DNA from: Micromonospora parathelypteridis
GTDB taxonomy: Bacteria; Actinomycetota; Actinomycetes; Mycobacteriales; Micromonosporaceae
Length of the DNA: 64,000 nucleotides
Direction of reading: 5' to 3'
Assembly (NCBI RefSeq): GCF_014201145.1
Contig: NZ_JACHDP010000001.1
Location: 6,014,001-6,078,000, forward strand
A program made the translations under genes and the position numbers. This document shows, in pieces, positions 8,037 through 16,644 of the stretch. The number at the start of each line of letters is the position of its first letter. The first letter of the stretch is position 1. The notes under the pieces are model-generated. The model was not told where the DNA came from. It worked only from the letters and a program-made list of their open reading frames with translations, and did no database searches.

Positions 8037-9847
8037 GGTACCGGCTCGGCGGTCTGGCGGCGCTGGCGGTCGTCGCCTGGATGCTCCCGTACCAGCTCAA
8101 CTCGTACACCATGCACGTCGTCAACGTCATGTTGCTGTACGCGATCCTCGCGGTCGGTCTCGGCCTGGCCATGGGCATCGCCGGGCAGATCAACCTGGCT
8201 CAGGTCGCGTTTTTCGGCGTGGGGGCCTATGCCACGGCTGTCCTCACCGTCAAGGCGGGCCTGGGTTTCTGGATGGCTGCCCTGCTCGCCATCCTCGCCA
8301 CGGCGGCGGTCGGCCTGGTCGTGGGTACCCCCGCGCTACGCGTGCAGTCCCATTACCTGGGCATCGTGACACTCGGGCTCGCACTGGCCTTCACCAACTG
8401 GGTGACCAACTCCGAGGTCGCTGGCGGCGCGGAGGGCATCTCGGGCATCCCGCGGCCGGAACTGCCCGGCATCGACCTGTCCAACGCGTATCTCTACTAC
8501 TACGTCGAGCTCGCGCTGTTCGCGCTGACCCTGGGTTTCGGCCTCTTCGTCGTGCACACCTCGCTGGGCCGGCGGATGCGCGCGATGCGCGACGACTCCC
8601 TCGCCGCCGGCGCGGTCGGCGTCGAGGTGCCCGCGCTGCGGATGACCGCCTTCCTGCTCGCGAGCGTCTACGGCGGCGTCGCGGGCGTGCTCTACTCCGG
8701 GCTGATCGGGTACGTGGCACCGGAGACGTTCAGCATCGCCAACATGTTCCTGCTCCTCGCCATGGTGATCATCGGAGGGCGGCAGAGCCTGGTGGGTTGC
8801 GTGGTCGGCGCGATCGCACTCGCACTCGTCCGCGAGGTGCTGATCGACTATCCGACCTACGCGCAGGTGGCGTACGGCACGGTCGTGGTCCTCACCGTCG
8901 TGTTCGCACCGACCGGGTTGGCCGGCCTTCCCCGCCGTCTGAACTCCGTGGCGCGGCGGCTGGGCTGGCGTCGTCGGCCGGAGCAGCAGGCAGCCTCCCT
9001 GAGCCCGTTTCGGCCGTACGAGCCCGGGCCGGCGCCGGTCGACGACGCTGCGCCCATCCTGGAGGTCCGCAACCTCAGCATGCATTTCAAGGGCGTCAAG
9101 GCCGTCGCCGACGTCTCCATCCTCGTGCCGGCCCGGCAGATCAGGGGCATCGTCGGCCCGAACGGTTCGGGCAAGACCACGCTCTTCAACGTGATCAGTG
9201 GGCTCTACCGGCCGACCGCGGGACGCGTGCTCCTCGACGGTCGCGATGTCACCGCGGCAAGGCCACATGCCCTGGCACACGCCGGCATCGCGCGGACGTT
9301 CCAGAACCTGCGGCTCTTTCCGGCGCTGACCGTGCGGGACAACGTTCTGGTTGCCCTCGACCCGAGCCGGGTCCGCGGTACCTGGCGCTACCTCCTGCTC
9401 CCGCTCGGCGTATGGCGGCGCGACCGTGCCCTGCGTCGGGAGGCCGACGACCTGCTCGACCGGTTCGGTCTGCGAGCCTTCGCCGACAGCCAGCCAACAG
9501 CGCTGCCGTACGGCACCCAACGCCGGGTCGAGATCGCCCGCGCGATGGCCGCCCGACCGCGACTCCTGTTGCTCGACGAGCCAGCGGCAGGCCTCAACGG
9601 CGATGAGGTCCGGCAGTTGTGCGACATCATCCGCTCGATTCGCGACGCCGGCGTCAACGTCGTCGTCATCGAACACAACATGGGGATGGTCATGTCCCTG
9701 TGTGACCACGTCACCGTCCTCGCCCACGGCGCGATCATCGCCGACGGGCCGCCGGACGAGGTTGCGGTCTCACCCGAGGTGATCGAGGCCTACCTCGGCG
9801 AGACGATGGCCATGCCAGCACCGGCCGTGTCGGAGGCCCAGCGATGA
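8033..9847 (+). CDS. LivM-LivG fusion: ABC permease fused to ATPase
   Basis: A 604-residue fusion. Residues about 1-300 are a LivM permease (YAILAVGLGLAMGIAGQINL, then the IIGGRQSLVG loop). Residues about 340-590 are a LivG ATPase with Walker A GPNGSGKT (375-382), signature-like YGTQRRVEIARAM, Walker B LLLLDEPAAGLN and the switch region VVIEHNMGMVM. LivM and LivG are usually separate genes, although fusions are known in actinobacteria and proteobacteria. ATG at 8033 overlaps the LivH stop; although the frame is open upstream, hydrophobic LivM sequence starts immediately. The stop overlaps LivF. The linker (about residues 300-338) is rich in Arg, Gln, Pro and Ala. Confidence 0.92.
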   Translation: MRYRLGGLAALAVVAWMLPYQLNSYTMHVVNVMLLYAILAVGLGLAMGIAGQINLAQVAFFGVGAYATAVLTVKAGLGFWMAALLAILATAAVGLVVGTPALRVQSHYLGIVTLGLALAFTNWVTNSEVAGGAEGISGIPRPELPGIDLSNAYLYYYVELALFALTLGFGLFVVHTSLGRRMRAMRDDSLAAGAVGVEVPALRMTAFLLASVYGGVAGVLYSGLIGYVAPETFSIANMFLLLAMVIIGGRQSLVGCVVGAIALALVREVLIDYPTYAQVAYGTVVVLTVVFAPTGLAGLPRRLNSVARRLGWRRRPEQQAASLSPFRPYEPGPAPVDDAAPILEVRNLSMHFKGVKAVADVSILVPARQIRGIVGPNGSGKTTLFNVISGLYRPTAGRVLLDGRDVTAARPHALAHAGIARTFQNLRLFPALTVRDNVLVALDPSRVRGTWRYLLLPLGVWRRDRALRREADDLLDRFGLRAFADSQPTALPYGTQRRVEIARAMAARPRLLLLDEPAAGLNGDEVRQLCDIIRSIRDAGVNVVVIEHNMGMVMSLCDHVTVLAHGAIIADGPPDEVAVSPEVIEAYLGETMAMPAPAVSEAQR

Positions 9848-10599
9848 CAGTCACCCGTGGCACGTCCGACGGCACCAACGTCAGCACCGAGCGCCAGCTC
9901 GTCGTCGACGGCCTCTCCGTCCGCTACGGCGGGGTGACGGCTGCCCACGACGTGTCGTTCACCGTGCAGGCGGGACAGTCGGTCGGCATCATCGGCGCGA
10001 ATGGCGCTGGCAAGACCTCGACGCTCAAGGCGCTGATGGGCCTGGTCCCGCGCACCGTGCGGTCGATTCGATACGGTGACGTGGACCTCACGCGTGTGCC
10101 GGGCCGCAACATGGTCCGCCACGGGATTGGCTACGTGCCGGAAGGTCGGCATGTCTTCCCCGGCCTTCCGGTGGAGAGGAACCTTCTCCTCGGCGCCTAC
10201 ACCCGCCGGTGGAAGGGCGCGACGCTGGACACGCTCGACGAGGTCTACGAGCTGTTTCCGGTCCTGCGCGAGATGCGCGGTCGGCTCGCCGGTGCGCTGT
10301 CCGGCGGGCAGCAGCAGATGCTCGCGATCGGGCGCGCACTGATGTCGGCACCGCAGCTGATGCTCCTTGACGAGCCGTCGATGGGCCTCTCGCCGAAGCT
10401 GGTCAGCGAGATTGTCGCCGTACTCAAGAAGCTCAACGAACGCGGTCTCAGCATCCTGCTCGTCGAGCAGAACGCACAGTTGACATTCGAAGTGACCACG
10501 GAGTGTCTCGTCATGGAGAACGGCGTCGTCGCCATGACCGACTCCTCCGAGGCACTCCGTCAGAACCCCCAGGTACGCAAGATCTATCTCGGCCTCTGA
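9844..10599 (+). CDS. livF: Branched-chain-type ABC ATPase LivF
   Basis: A 251-residue ABC ATPase with Walker A GANGAGKT (51-58), the family motif GIGYVPEGRHVFPGL, signature LSGGQQQMLAIGRAL and Walker B LMLLDEPSMGLSP. It pairs with the LivG half of the preceding fusion to energise import. Its start overlaps the fusion gene's stop by 4 bp. It is the last gene of a unit that probably begins at the aldehyde dehydrogenase: catabolic enzymes and importer share orientation with gaps of at most about 75 bp. Confidence 0.93.
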   Translation: MTVTRGTSDGTNVSTERQLVVDGLSVRYGGVTAAHDVSFTVQAGQSVGIIGANGAGKTSTLKALMGLVPRTVRSIRYGDVDLTRVPGRNMVRHGIGYVPEGRHVFPGLPVERNLLLGAYTRRWKGATLDTLDEVYELFPVLREMRGRLAGALSGGQQQMLAIGRALMSAPQLMLLDEPSMGLSPKLVSEIVAVLKKLNERGLSILLVEQNAQLTFEVTTECLVMENGVVAMTDSSEALRQNPQVRKIYLGL

Positions 10600-10646
10600 A
10601 CAAGTCCTGTCTCGTGGAACTCGTCGACAGAGAGAGGTAGCCGTCG

Positions 10647-12788
10647 ATGACGAACATCGATCGAAGGAATGTACTGAAGGGCGTGGCCGCGACAGCCGTG
10701 GCTGCCGCGGTCGCGCCCGCCGCCTCAGCCGCTCCGGCACAAGCCGGTGGACGGCACGGTGGTGGTCACCAACGACCATCGGCCGCCGACCTCGCCCGAT
10801 TCGATACGCCCGGCGACCGGGACTTCCCGAAGGTCGGCGGCAACCTGGGCAACCAGAACTACACCGCACTGCGCGGCATCGACCGGGGGAACATTCGCCG
10901 TCTGCGCGGGGCCTGGGTCAACCGGATCGAGGGCGGTCTCGCCTCGGGCAGCAGCCAGAGCACGGCTGTCGCCGTCGGCGGAGTGCTCTACATCGAGTCC
11001 GCGCTCGGCAATGTCGTCGCCGTCGACGGTGCCACCGGGCAGACCAGATGGCGGTACGACCAGACTCGCGGCACCCTGACCCGACGCGGCGTGGCAGTCG
11101 GTGGCGGCTACGTCTTCACCAAGTCGAACGAGAACTACGTCATCGCGCTCGACCAGGAGACCGGCCAGGTCGCCTGGGAGCACCAGGTCAACGGCTTCGG
11201 CAACATCGAGAAGGTCGCCGTCGTCTACCACGACGGTCTGCTGTTCTGTGGCACCAACGACGGTCCCCGTGGCGCCGCCCTCGCCCTCGACGCCCAGAAC
11301 GGCGAGGTGCTGTGGCATTTCTGGGGCACTCCGGGCCCCGGCGAGTTGGGCAACGACACCTGGGAGGGCGACTCCTGGATGGATGGCGGCGCCACACCGT
11401 GGATCCACCCGGCCGTCGACCCCGAGCTCGGCCTGACCTACTGGACGTTCGGCAACGCCCGTGGCAACAACTCGTCGCAGGACGGGTCAGCGCGGGGCGG
11501 GCAGAACCTGTTCGCCAACTCGCTCGTCGCGCTGGATCTGCGGACCGGCGCCTACCGCTGGCACTTCCAGTCGATCCACCACGACATCTGGGACATGGAC
11601 AACGTGATGTCGCCGGTCCTCGCCGACGTCAGCATTCGGGGACGCACCCGCAAGGTGGTCATCTACGGCAGCAAGTCCGGCATGTTCTTCATCCTCGATC
11701 GCCTCAGCGGCACGGCGCCGTTGGGCGTCGTCGAGCGGCCGGTGCCGCAGGAGCCACGCCAGAAGACGTGGCCGACCCAGCCGTTTCCCGCGCAGGGTGG
11801 GTGGACCGAGCAGCGGATCGTCGACCAGCCCCTGGGCACCGCCGTCCCCGGCGACCCCAACCGCGCGGTGCCCAACTACGTGCAGGGCGCCCTCTACGAC
11901 CCGCACTGGGAGACGCCCATCCTCTCCATCCCGGGCCATGGCGGCGGCGGAGACTGGTCGCACCTGTCGTTCAGTCACCGCACCGGCCTGGTCTACAACG
12001 GCTTCGGGTACGTCGCGGCCGCGCACTCACTGACCGAGAGCAGCAACGGGCTTCGCCCGCCCGGCGAGTACCAGACCGGGGGAATCGTCGCCGTCGACGT
12101 TCGGACCAACCTGGTGAAGTGGAAGCGGCGGATGCCGTACTCGCTGGCACACGGCAACGGCATTCTCACCACCGCCAGCGACCTGATGTTCATCGGCCAG
12201 CCCGACGGCAACCTGCTGGCGATGGACGCGCGCAACGGTCGCGAGCTGTGGCGGTTCCAGACGGGCGCGGCGATCAGCTCCAGCCCGATCATGTACCGCG
12301 TCGGCAACAAGGAATATCTCGCGGTGTACGCCGGCGGAACCAGCATCCCGTACGGGAACTCGGCGCCACGCGGTGACTTCCTCTGGGCCTTCGAGATCGG
12401 CGGAGACCTCGGTCCGGCCCCGACGCCGCCACCCCCGGTGATCCGTCGGCCGGTCTCCGGCGGGCCGGTCGAGGGCACTGCGGTGGCGAACACGGTCGTC
12501 ATCGGGCGCACGTACAACGCCTCCACGGGCGAGATCGGCGCCACGGAGTCGTTCGCGGTCGCCGGTATGGCGCCCACGCACCTGCGGATCCCGGTCGGCA
12601 CGGCCGTGACGTTCACCAATCACTCCGGCAACGCCGGCGTGCGAGGGGCGACGCAGTTCTTCGAAGGGCTCTTCAACGTACGGCTCGCGCCCGGTGAGTC
12701 GTTCCAGTACACGTTCACCAAGGTGGGCGAGTACTTCTACAACGACCCGGGAAGCCCTCGCTCCACCGGGAAGATCGAGGTCTACTAG
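10647..12788 (+). CDS. Tat-exported PQQ-type dehydrogenase with C-terminal cupredoxin-like domain
   Basis: A 713-residue secreted protein. The N-terminus has a Tat signal (RRNVLKG, then an Ala-rich core to about residue 35). Residues about 60-600 form the PQQ eight-bladed propeller. The segment H311-H312-D313-I-W315-D316-M-D318 matches the HHDLWDMD block of membrane glucose/quinate dehydrogenases and carries the catalytic-site Asp, so the enzyme is closer to that class than to methanol dehydrogenases. It lacks the membrane anchor domain of GCD/QuiA and the Cys-Cys ring of alcohol dehydrogenases. Residues about 610-713 have a cupredoxin fold pattern (PVGTAVTFTN ... KVGEYFY) but no cysteine, so a type-1 copper site is unlikely. 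It lies 47 bp after LivF. Oxidation of quinate or shikimate outside the cell would suit the next genes; PQQ supply is not encoded here. Confidence 0.82.
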   Translation: MTNIDRRNVLKGVAATAVAAAVAPAASAAPAQAGGRHGGGHQRPSAADLARFDTPGDRDFPKVGGNLGNQNYTALRGIDRGNIRRLRGAWVNRIEGGLASGSSQSTAVAVGGVLYIESALGNVVAVDGATGQTRWRYDQTRGTLTRRGVAVGGGYVFTKSNENYVIALDQETGQVAWEHQVNGFGNIEKVAVVYHDGLLFCGTNDGPRGAALALDAQNGEVLWHFWGTPGPGELGNDTWEGDSWMDGGATPWIHPAVDPELGLTYWTFGNARGNNSSQDGSARGGQNLFANSLVALDLRTGAYRWHFQSIHHDIWDMDNVMSPVLADVSIRGRTRKVVIYGSKSGMFFILDRLSGTAPLGVVERPVPQEPRQKTWPTQPFPAQGGWTEQRIVDQPLGTAVPGDPNRAVPNYVQGALYDPHWETPILSIPGHGGGGDWSHLSFSHRTGLVYNGFGYVAAAHSLTESSNGLRPPGEYQTGGIVAVDVRTNLVKWKRRMPYSLAHGNGILTTASDLMFIGQPDGNLLAMDARNGRELWRFQTGAAISSSPIMYRVGNKEYLAVYAGGTSIPYGNSAPRGDFLWAFEIGGDLGPAPTPPPPVIRRPVSGGPVEGTAVANTVVIGRTYNASTGEIGATESFAVAGMAPTHLRIPVGTAVTFTNHSGNAGVRGATQFFEGLFNVRLAPGESFQYTFTKVGEYFYNDPGSPRSTGKIEVY

Positions 12789-12795
12789 CCGGTGC

Positions 12796-12826
12796 GCCGC
12801 CGTCGTGGCCCTGCCACGGCGGCGGC
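12796..12826. terminator. Bidirectional hairpin terminator between convergent genes
   Basis: GCCGCCGTCGTGG (12796-12808) and CCACGGCGGCGGC (12814-12826) pair over 13 bp with one G-U and a 5-base loop. It lies in the 46-bp gap between the PQQ-type dehydrogenase (plus) and the dehydratase fusion (minus), where both transcripts must end. Confidence 0.75.
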
Positions 12827-12834
12827 TCGCCGCG

Positions 12835-15633
12835 TCAGTGGCCGGCGCTCGGTGACACGGCCGATGGTCGCCGAACCGGCGTCGCACCGGAGCGGTCGAG
12901 ATGGTCGCGGGCGGCCGTGATCGCCAGGCGGGCATGTTCCCTGGCGCCCACCTGAGCGACCAGGGTCGCGCGCGGGATCTCCAGGGCGTAAGGCAGCCCG
13001 GGCGGCAGGGCGTCGAGAATGCCGTGGACGTCGATGCCACCCTCGCCCGGAAAGAGACGCTCGAACCGAGCGGTGTGAATGAGGCCCTCGTTGGTCGTGG
13101 GCACCCCGGGCGGCGCGTCGCAGACATGGACGAAGTGGAACCAGTCGACGGGGAGCTGACGGAGGTCATCCACGCTCGATCCGGAGCGTGCGAAGTGCAA
13201 CAGGTCGATCAGCATGCCGACGTTGGGCTGGTCGGCTCCCCGTAGGACGCGCACCGCCTCGCGGAGGTCGGGTGTTTCCGTCCACGACGGGAATTCCAGG
13301 TCCACGGTGAGGCCGAGCGGTCGGGCCAGCTCACACAGCTGGGCGTACCGGTCGATCTTCCGGGCCCGGTCCGGGTCCGGCAGTTGCGCTATGACGTGCC
13401 GGGCCCCGAGTTCCGCGCCGGCCTCCAGAAATCGCAGGAACGCCCGCGGGTCGTCGTCCGGACTGATCCGGGCCAGTTCGATGTCGAGCACCTCGATCCC
13501 GGTGGCGGCAAGGCGGACCTTGGTGGTCCGCATGAGGGCCGGATCGGTGGCGAGCGGGTAGTGCGGTTCCTGTGGGGTGACACGGGTCAGGCGCAGGCCC
13601 ACGTATCGGTATCCGGCGTCCGCCGCGGCGTCCACCAGGTCCGGTGGGGAGAGGCTCAGGGCCGTGAGATGGGCCAGCGAGTAGTCGTGGCGCTCGTCGT
13701 TGCGGGCTGCGGGTACGTCCCGCAGCGTCATCAGGCGACGTTCCCGATGGGCGGCCATCCGCACCGGGACGCTTGAGGCCGCACCGCAACCGAGGTAGCC
13801 CTCGATGCGCTGGACGACCTCGAAGAAGATACGCGAGCCGAGTATCTCGGTGTAGAAGTGCAGATACTCCCCACGCTCGTCGCGGTCGTAGAGGATCGAG
13901 AGGTCCCGCATCGCGGAGAGGAGTTCCGGCGGCGGGTCGAGTCGAGCGTCCAGGTCGACGTAGTAGTTGTCGGGGATCCGCAATATCGGAGCGCCCAGCG
14001 CGCGCATCGCCCTGGCGCTGGCGACCACATTGTCGGAGCCGAACGCGATGTGTTGGGGGCTCGGGACGGCGGGCGACCAGTCACCGCGGCGCAGGGGCGC
14101 TGTGTTGAGGGTGATCCGGACCCGTTGGCGCAGGTCGCTGGCGGTCCGGGTCCGGATAAGCCCGAACGGTGCGGCGATCTCGGTGGCCTCGCCAGCGTGC
14201 AGACCGAGCACCGTTCGGTAGAAGATCGCGGCCTCGTCGAAGTCGTCGACGGACTCGGTGAGCGAGACGTGATCGATGCCGGTCAAAAGGCCGTCGCTGC
14301 GCGGCGCCGCGCCGGTGGGGGAGAAGTCTTCGAGCCAGCTGCCCCGGTCCGCGCTCTGGACGAGGAAGACGGCCGTGCCGTCGGGTGCCGCCACGGAGGT
14401 GAGGTCCGCTTCCTCCGGACGGCGCAGGCGCGGTAGCACCGGGGCGAGCAGCCGTTCCGCCCGTTGGGCCGACCCGGCCGGATCCGCACTCTCCAGGCCG
14501 AGGGCGCAGACCGCCGCCGTCACTGGCGGGACTGCCCTGTGCGCCGCGAAGTTCAACAGGATCCGCGCCCTGCCCTGTTCCCACAGCTGCACCGGCTTGG
14601 AGCGGTGTTGCCCGGTGTGTGCGAAGCCGAGAGCGGTCAGCGTGCGCGCCACGACCGGACCCGAGCGATCGTCGACGGCAAGCTCGGTGAACACGTGCCC
14701 CCCGAGCTGGGGGGCCGGCGGTAGACCGGTCATGCGAAGGCGTTCACGAGCGGCTGGTGGGCCGGAGATGCTGACCGCCTCCCGCAGGGCGACCAGCGCA
14801 CGCATGCCGTCGATGGCCGCGTGTCGGGGGTCGGCCTGGCGGTAGACGTCGTTGAACACCTCGAGCGACAGGGGGCCGTCGTAGCCGGTGGTCAGGACGT
14901 GGCCGAGGAATCCGGGCAGGTCGAACGAGCCAAGCCCGGGGAACAGCCGATGATGCCGGGACCACTCGACCACGTCCATGGTCAGCCGTGGCGCATCCGC
15001 CAGCTGCACGTGGAACACCTTCGCGCCGGGTATGACCCTGATCCCGGCGGGGTCGTCGCCGCGGGAGAGGACGTGGAAGCTGTCGAGGCACAGGCCGAGC
15101 GCGGGATGCCCGGCGCGTCGGACGATTCGCCAGCTGTGCGCGTAGGTGTTGACGAACCGACCCCACGCCAGAGCCTCGTACGCGATGCGCAGGCCGCGTT
15201 GCTCGGCCCGGCCGGCCAGGAGGTTGAGTTGCTCGGCGGCGAGGTCGTCGTCGTCGACGGCGTCCGTCGACGTCGACGAGGCGACCAGCATCGTCTTGGC
15301 GCCGAGTTGTTCGACCACGTCGAACGTCCGCTCGGCGCGCCGCAGGTTGGCCCTGAACACCTCCGGCGGGACGGCCTCGAAGTCACGGAACGGCTGGTAG
15401 ACGTCAATTGACAGGCCTCGGCGGGCGCATTCCTGCCGCACCCGGTGGGGTGACCAGGGCGATGCGATGAGATCGCTCTCGAAGATCTCGACTCCCTGGA
15501 AACGAGCCGCGGCGGCGGCCGCCAGCTTGTCCTCCAACGTCCCGGAGAGGCAGCCCGTCGCGATGACTGCACCTGGACGCGCGGGCGTCTCCTCGACCTG
15601 ATCGTGCGGACTGTCACGGTGCGCGGTGCGCAT
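12835..15633 (-). CDS. 3-dehydroshikimate dehydratase / VOC domain / second sugar-isomerase-like TIM barrel fusion
   Basis: A 932-residue, three-part protein. Residues 22-290 are a TIM barrel of the QsuB/QuiC 3-dehydroshikimate dehydratase type (SGTLEDKL, GVEIFESDL). Metal ligands fit E153, D184, Q210 and E258, with the 31/26/48 spacing of QsuB as I recall it. Residues about 310-620 are a hydroxyphenylpyruvate-dioxygenase-like VOC module with a plausible H455/H528/E605 triad. Known QsuB/QuiC1 proteins end about here. An extra 298 residues from M635 form a second xylose-isomerase-like barrel with candidate site residues E780, D810, H836 and E885. The first reaction gives protocatechuate from 3-dehydroshikimate; the function of the third domain is unknown. 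The start at 15633 overlaps the dehydrogenase gene by 20 bp. An internal translation start at M635 (13731) or loss of a stop between two former genes are alternatives. Confidence 0.85.
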   Translation of the reverse strand: MRTAHRDSPHDQVEETPARPGAVIATGCLSGTLEDKLAAAAAARFQGVEIFESDLIASPWSPHRVRQECARRGLSIDVYQPFRDFEAVPPEVFRANLRRAERTFDVVEQLGAKTMLVASSTSTDAVDDDDLAAEQLNLLAGRAEQRGLRIAYEALAWGRFVNTYAHSWRIVRRAGHPALGLCLDSFHVLSRGDDPAGIRVIPGAKVFHVQLADAPRLTMDVVEWSRHHRLFPGLGSFDLPGFLGHVLTTGYDGPLSLEVFNDVYRQADPRHAAIDGMRALVALREAVSISGPPAARERLRMTGLPPAPQLGGHVFTELAVDDRSGPVVARTLTALGFAHTGQHRSKPVQLWEQGRARILLNFAAHRAVPPVTAAVCALGLESADPAGSAQRAERLLAPVLPRLRRPEEADLTSVAAPDGTAVFLVQSADRGSWLEDFSPTGAAPRSDGLLTGIDHVSLTESVDDFDEAAIFYRTVLGLHAGEATEIAAPFGLIRTRTASDLRQRVRITLNTAPLRRGDWSPAVPSPQHIAFGSDNVVASARAMRALGAPILRIPDNYYVDLDARLDPPPELLSAMRDLSILYDRDERGEYLHFYTEILGSRIFFEVVQRIEGYLGCGAASSVPVRMAAHRERRLMTLRDVPAARNDERHDYSLAHLTALSLSPPDLVDAAADAGYRYVGLRLTRVTPQEPHYPLATDPALMRTTKVRLAATGIEVLDIELARISPDDDPRAFLRFLEAGAELGARHVIAQLPDPDRARKIDRYAQLCELARPLGLTVDLEFPSWTETPDLREAVRVLRGADQPNVGMLIDLLHFARSGSSVDDLRQLPVDWFHFVHVCDAPPGVPTTNEGLIHTARFERLFPGEGGIDVHGILDALPPGLPYALEIPRATLVAQVGAREHARLAITAARDHLDRSGATPVRRPSAVSPSAGH

Positions 15634-16522
15634 GGGAATTCCGCCTCCCCTGTTGGTGAACGAGGACGTCGAAGTGACGCAGCATCCGCCCCACGTCCGG
15701 CTCTACTCCGGTGAAAAGCTGGAACGCGTACGCGGCCTGGAAGACCACCATTCGTCCGCCGTCGAGCACCCGGCACCCCCGCGCCCGTGCCGCGGTCATC
15801 AGCTCCGTCTCCAGTGGTCGGTAAACGACCTCGGCCACCCACAGCTCGGGGCGCAGTAGCGCCGGGGCGACGGGCAGCCCAGGATGGCCCTCCATGCCGG
15901 TTGGGGTGGCGTGGACGAGCCCGTCGGCCGCGCCCAGCTCGTCCGCCACGGCGGTGAGGGGCGCGGCGACCGCTCTCCCGGCGCCGAACCGGTCGGCCAC
16001 GGACCGAGCCAGCGCGGTGCTGCGCCCGACGTCGGTGTCGAGGATGTGCACCGAACCCGCGCCCAGGGCAAGCAGTGCGTGCGCGACGGCGGCGCCGGCG
16101 CCGCCGGCACCGAGTAACACCACACGCTCCAGGGCCGCGTCCGGGAGGCCACTGCTGAAACCGCGGGCGAAGCCGGGCATGTCGGTGTTGTGCCCTACCG
16201 CTTTTCCGCCGGTGAACACGACCGTGTTGACCGCGCCAACCGCGGCGGCGTCGGGCGACACCGCGTCGAGGTGTGTGAGCACCAGCTGTTTGACGGGGTG
16301 CGTGATGTTGACACCGTCGAACCCGGCCATCCGGACCGCGGTGAGGACCTCGTCGACGGCGCTGGGAGGCACCCCACGTTCGGCGAGGTCGAGCAGGCGA
16401 TACAGGCACCGAAGCCCGAGCTCGTCGGCCTCCCGCTCATGCAGGGCTGGGCTCAGCGATGATCGGATCCCCGAACCGATCAGGCCTACGAGGAAGCGGT
16501 GGTCGTCGTCCTCCGGGGTCAT
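15614..16522 (-). CDS. Quinate/shikimate dehydrogenase (AroE/QsuD family)
   Basis: A 302-residue protein with the shikimate-binding SSLSPALHE (S22, S24), catalytic K78 in NITHPVKQ, VGAVNT, N112-T113-D114 and a nucleotide-binding GAGGAGAAVA. The strand after the glycine loop ends HILDTD; an acidic residue there favours NAD over NADP, as in catabolic QsuD rather than biosynthetic AroE. NITHP with His is also typical of the QsuD branch. The gene is upstream of and overlaps the dehydratase fusion, so quinate or shikimate would be oxidised and then dehydrated to protocatechuate. The 3-dehydroquinate dehydratase needed for quinate is not in the window. ATG at 16522 is divergent to the TetR gene. 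Confidence 0.88.
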   Translation of the reverse strand: MTPEDDDHRFLVGLIGSGIRSSLSPALHEREADELGLRCLYRLLDLAERGVPPSAVDEVLTAVRMAGFDGVNITHPVKQLVLTHLDAVSPDAAAVGAVNTVVFTGGKAVGHNTDMPGFARGFSSGLPDAALERVVLLGAGGAGAAVAHALLALGAGSVHILDTDVGRSTALARSVADRFGAGRAVAAPLTAVADELGAADGLVHATPTGMEGHPGLPVAPALLRPELWVAEVVYRPLETELMTAARARGCRVLDGGRMVVFQAAYAFQLFTGVEPDVGRMLRHFDVLVHQQGRRNSHAHRAP

Positions 16523-16644
16523 GGACCCCTCCCGATGGTCTGGGCGAACGTACTAGATAGTTACTTATACGCCACGCCGACGCCCGTTGGGAAGGGCCGG
16601 ATCAGCGCCCTCGCTACAGTGGCTCTCGATGGGAAGGAGTGGCC
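16523..16644. promoter_or_regulatory. Divergent promoter/operator region, shikimate dehydrogenase and TetR genes
   Basis: This 122-bp divergent space contains an AT-rich patch (16551-16571, around TAGATAGTTACTTATA) that stands out in GC-rich surroundings and is the likely core promoter. AAC (16550-16552) and GTT (16561-16563) flank it as a weak inverted repeat. GGAAGGAG at 16632-16639 is the ribosome site for the TetR gene and decides its TTG start. TetR probably represses both directions from here. Confidence 0.4.
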
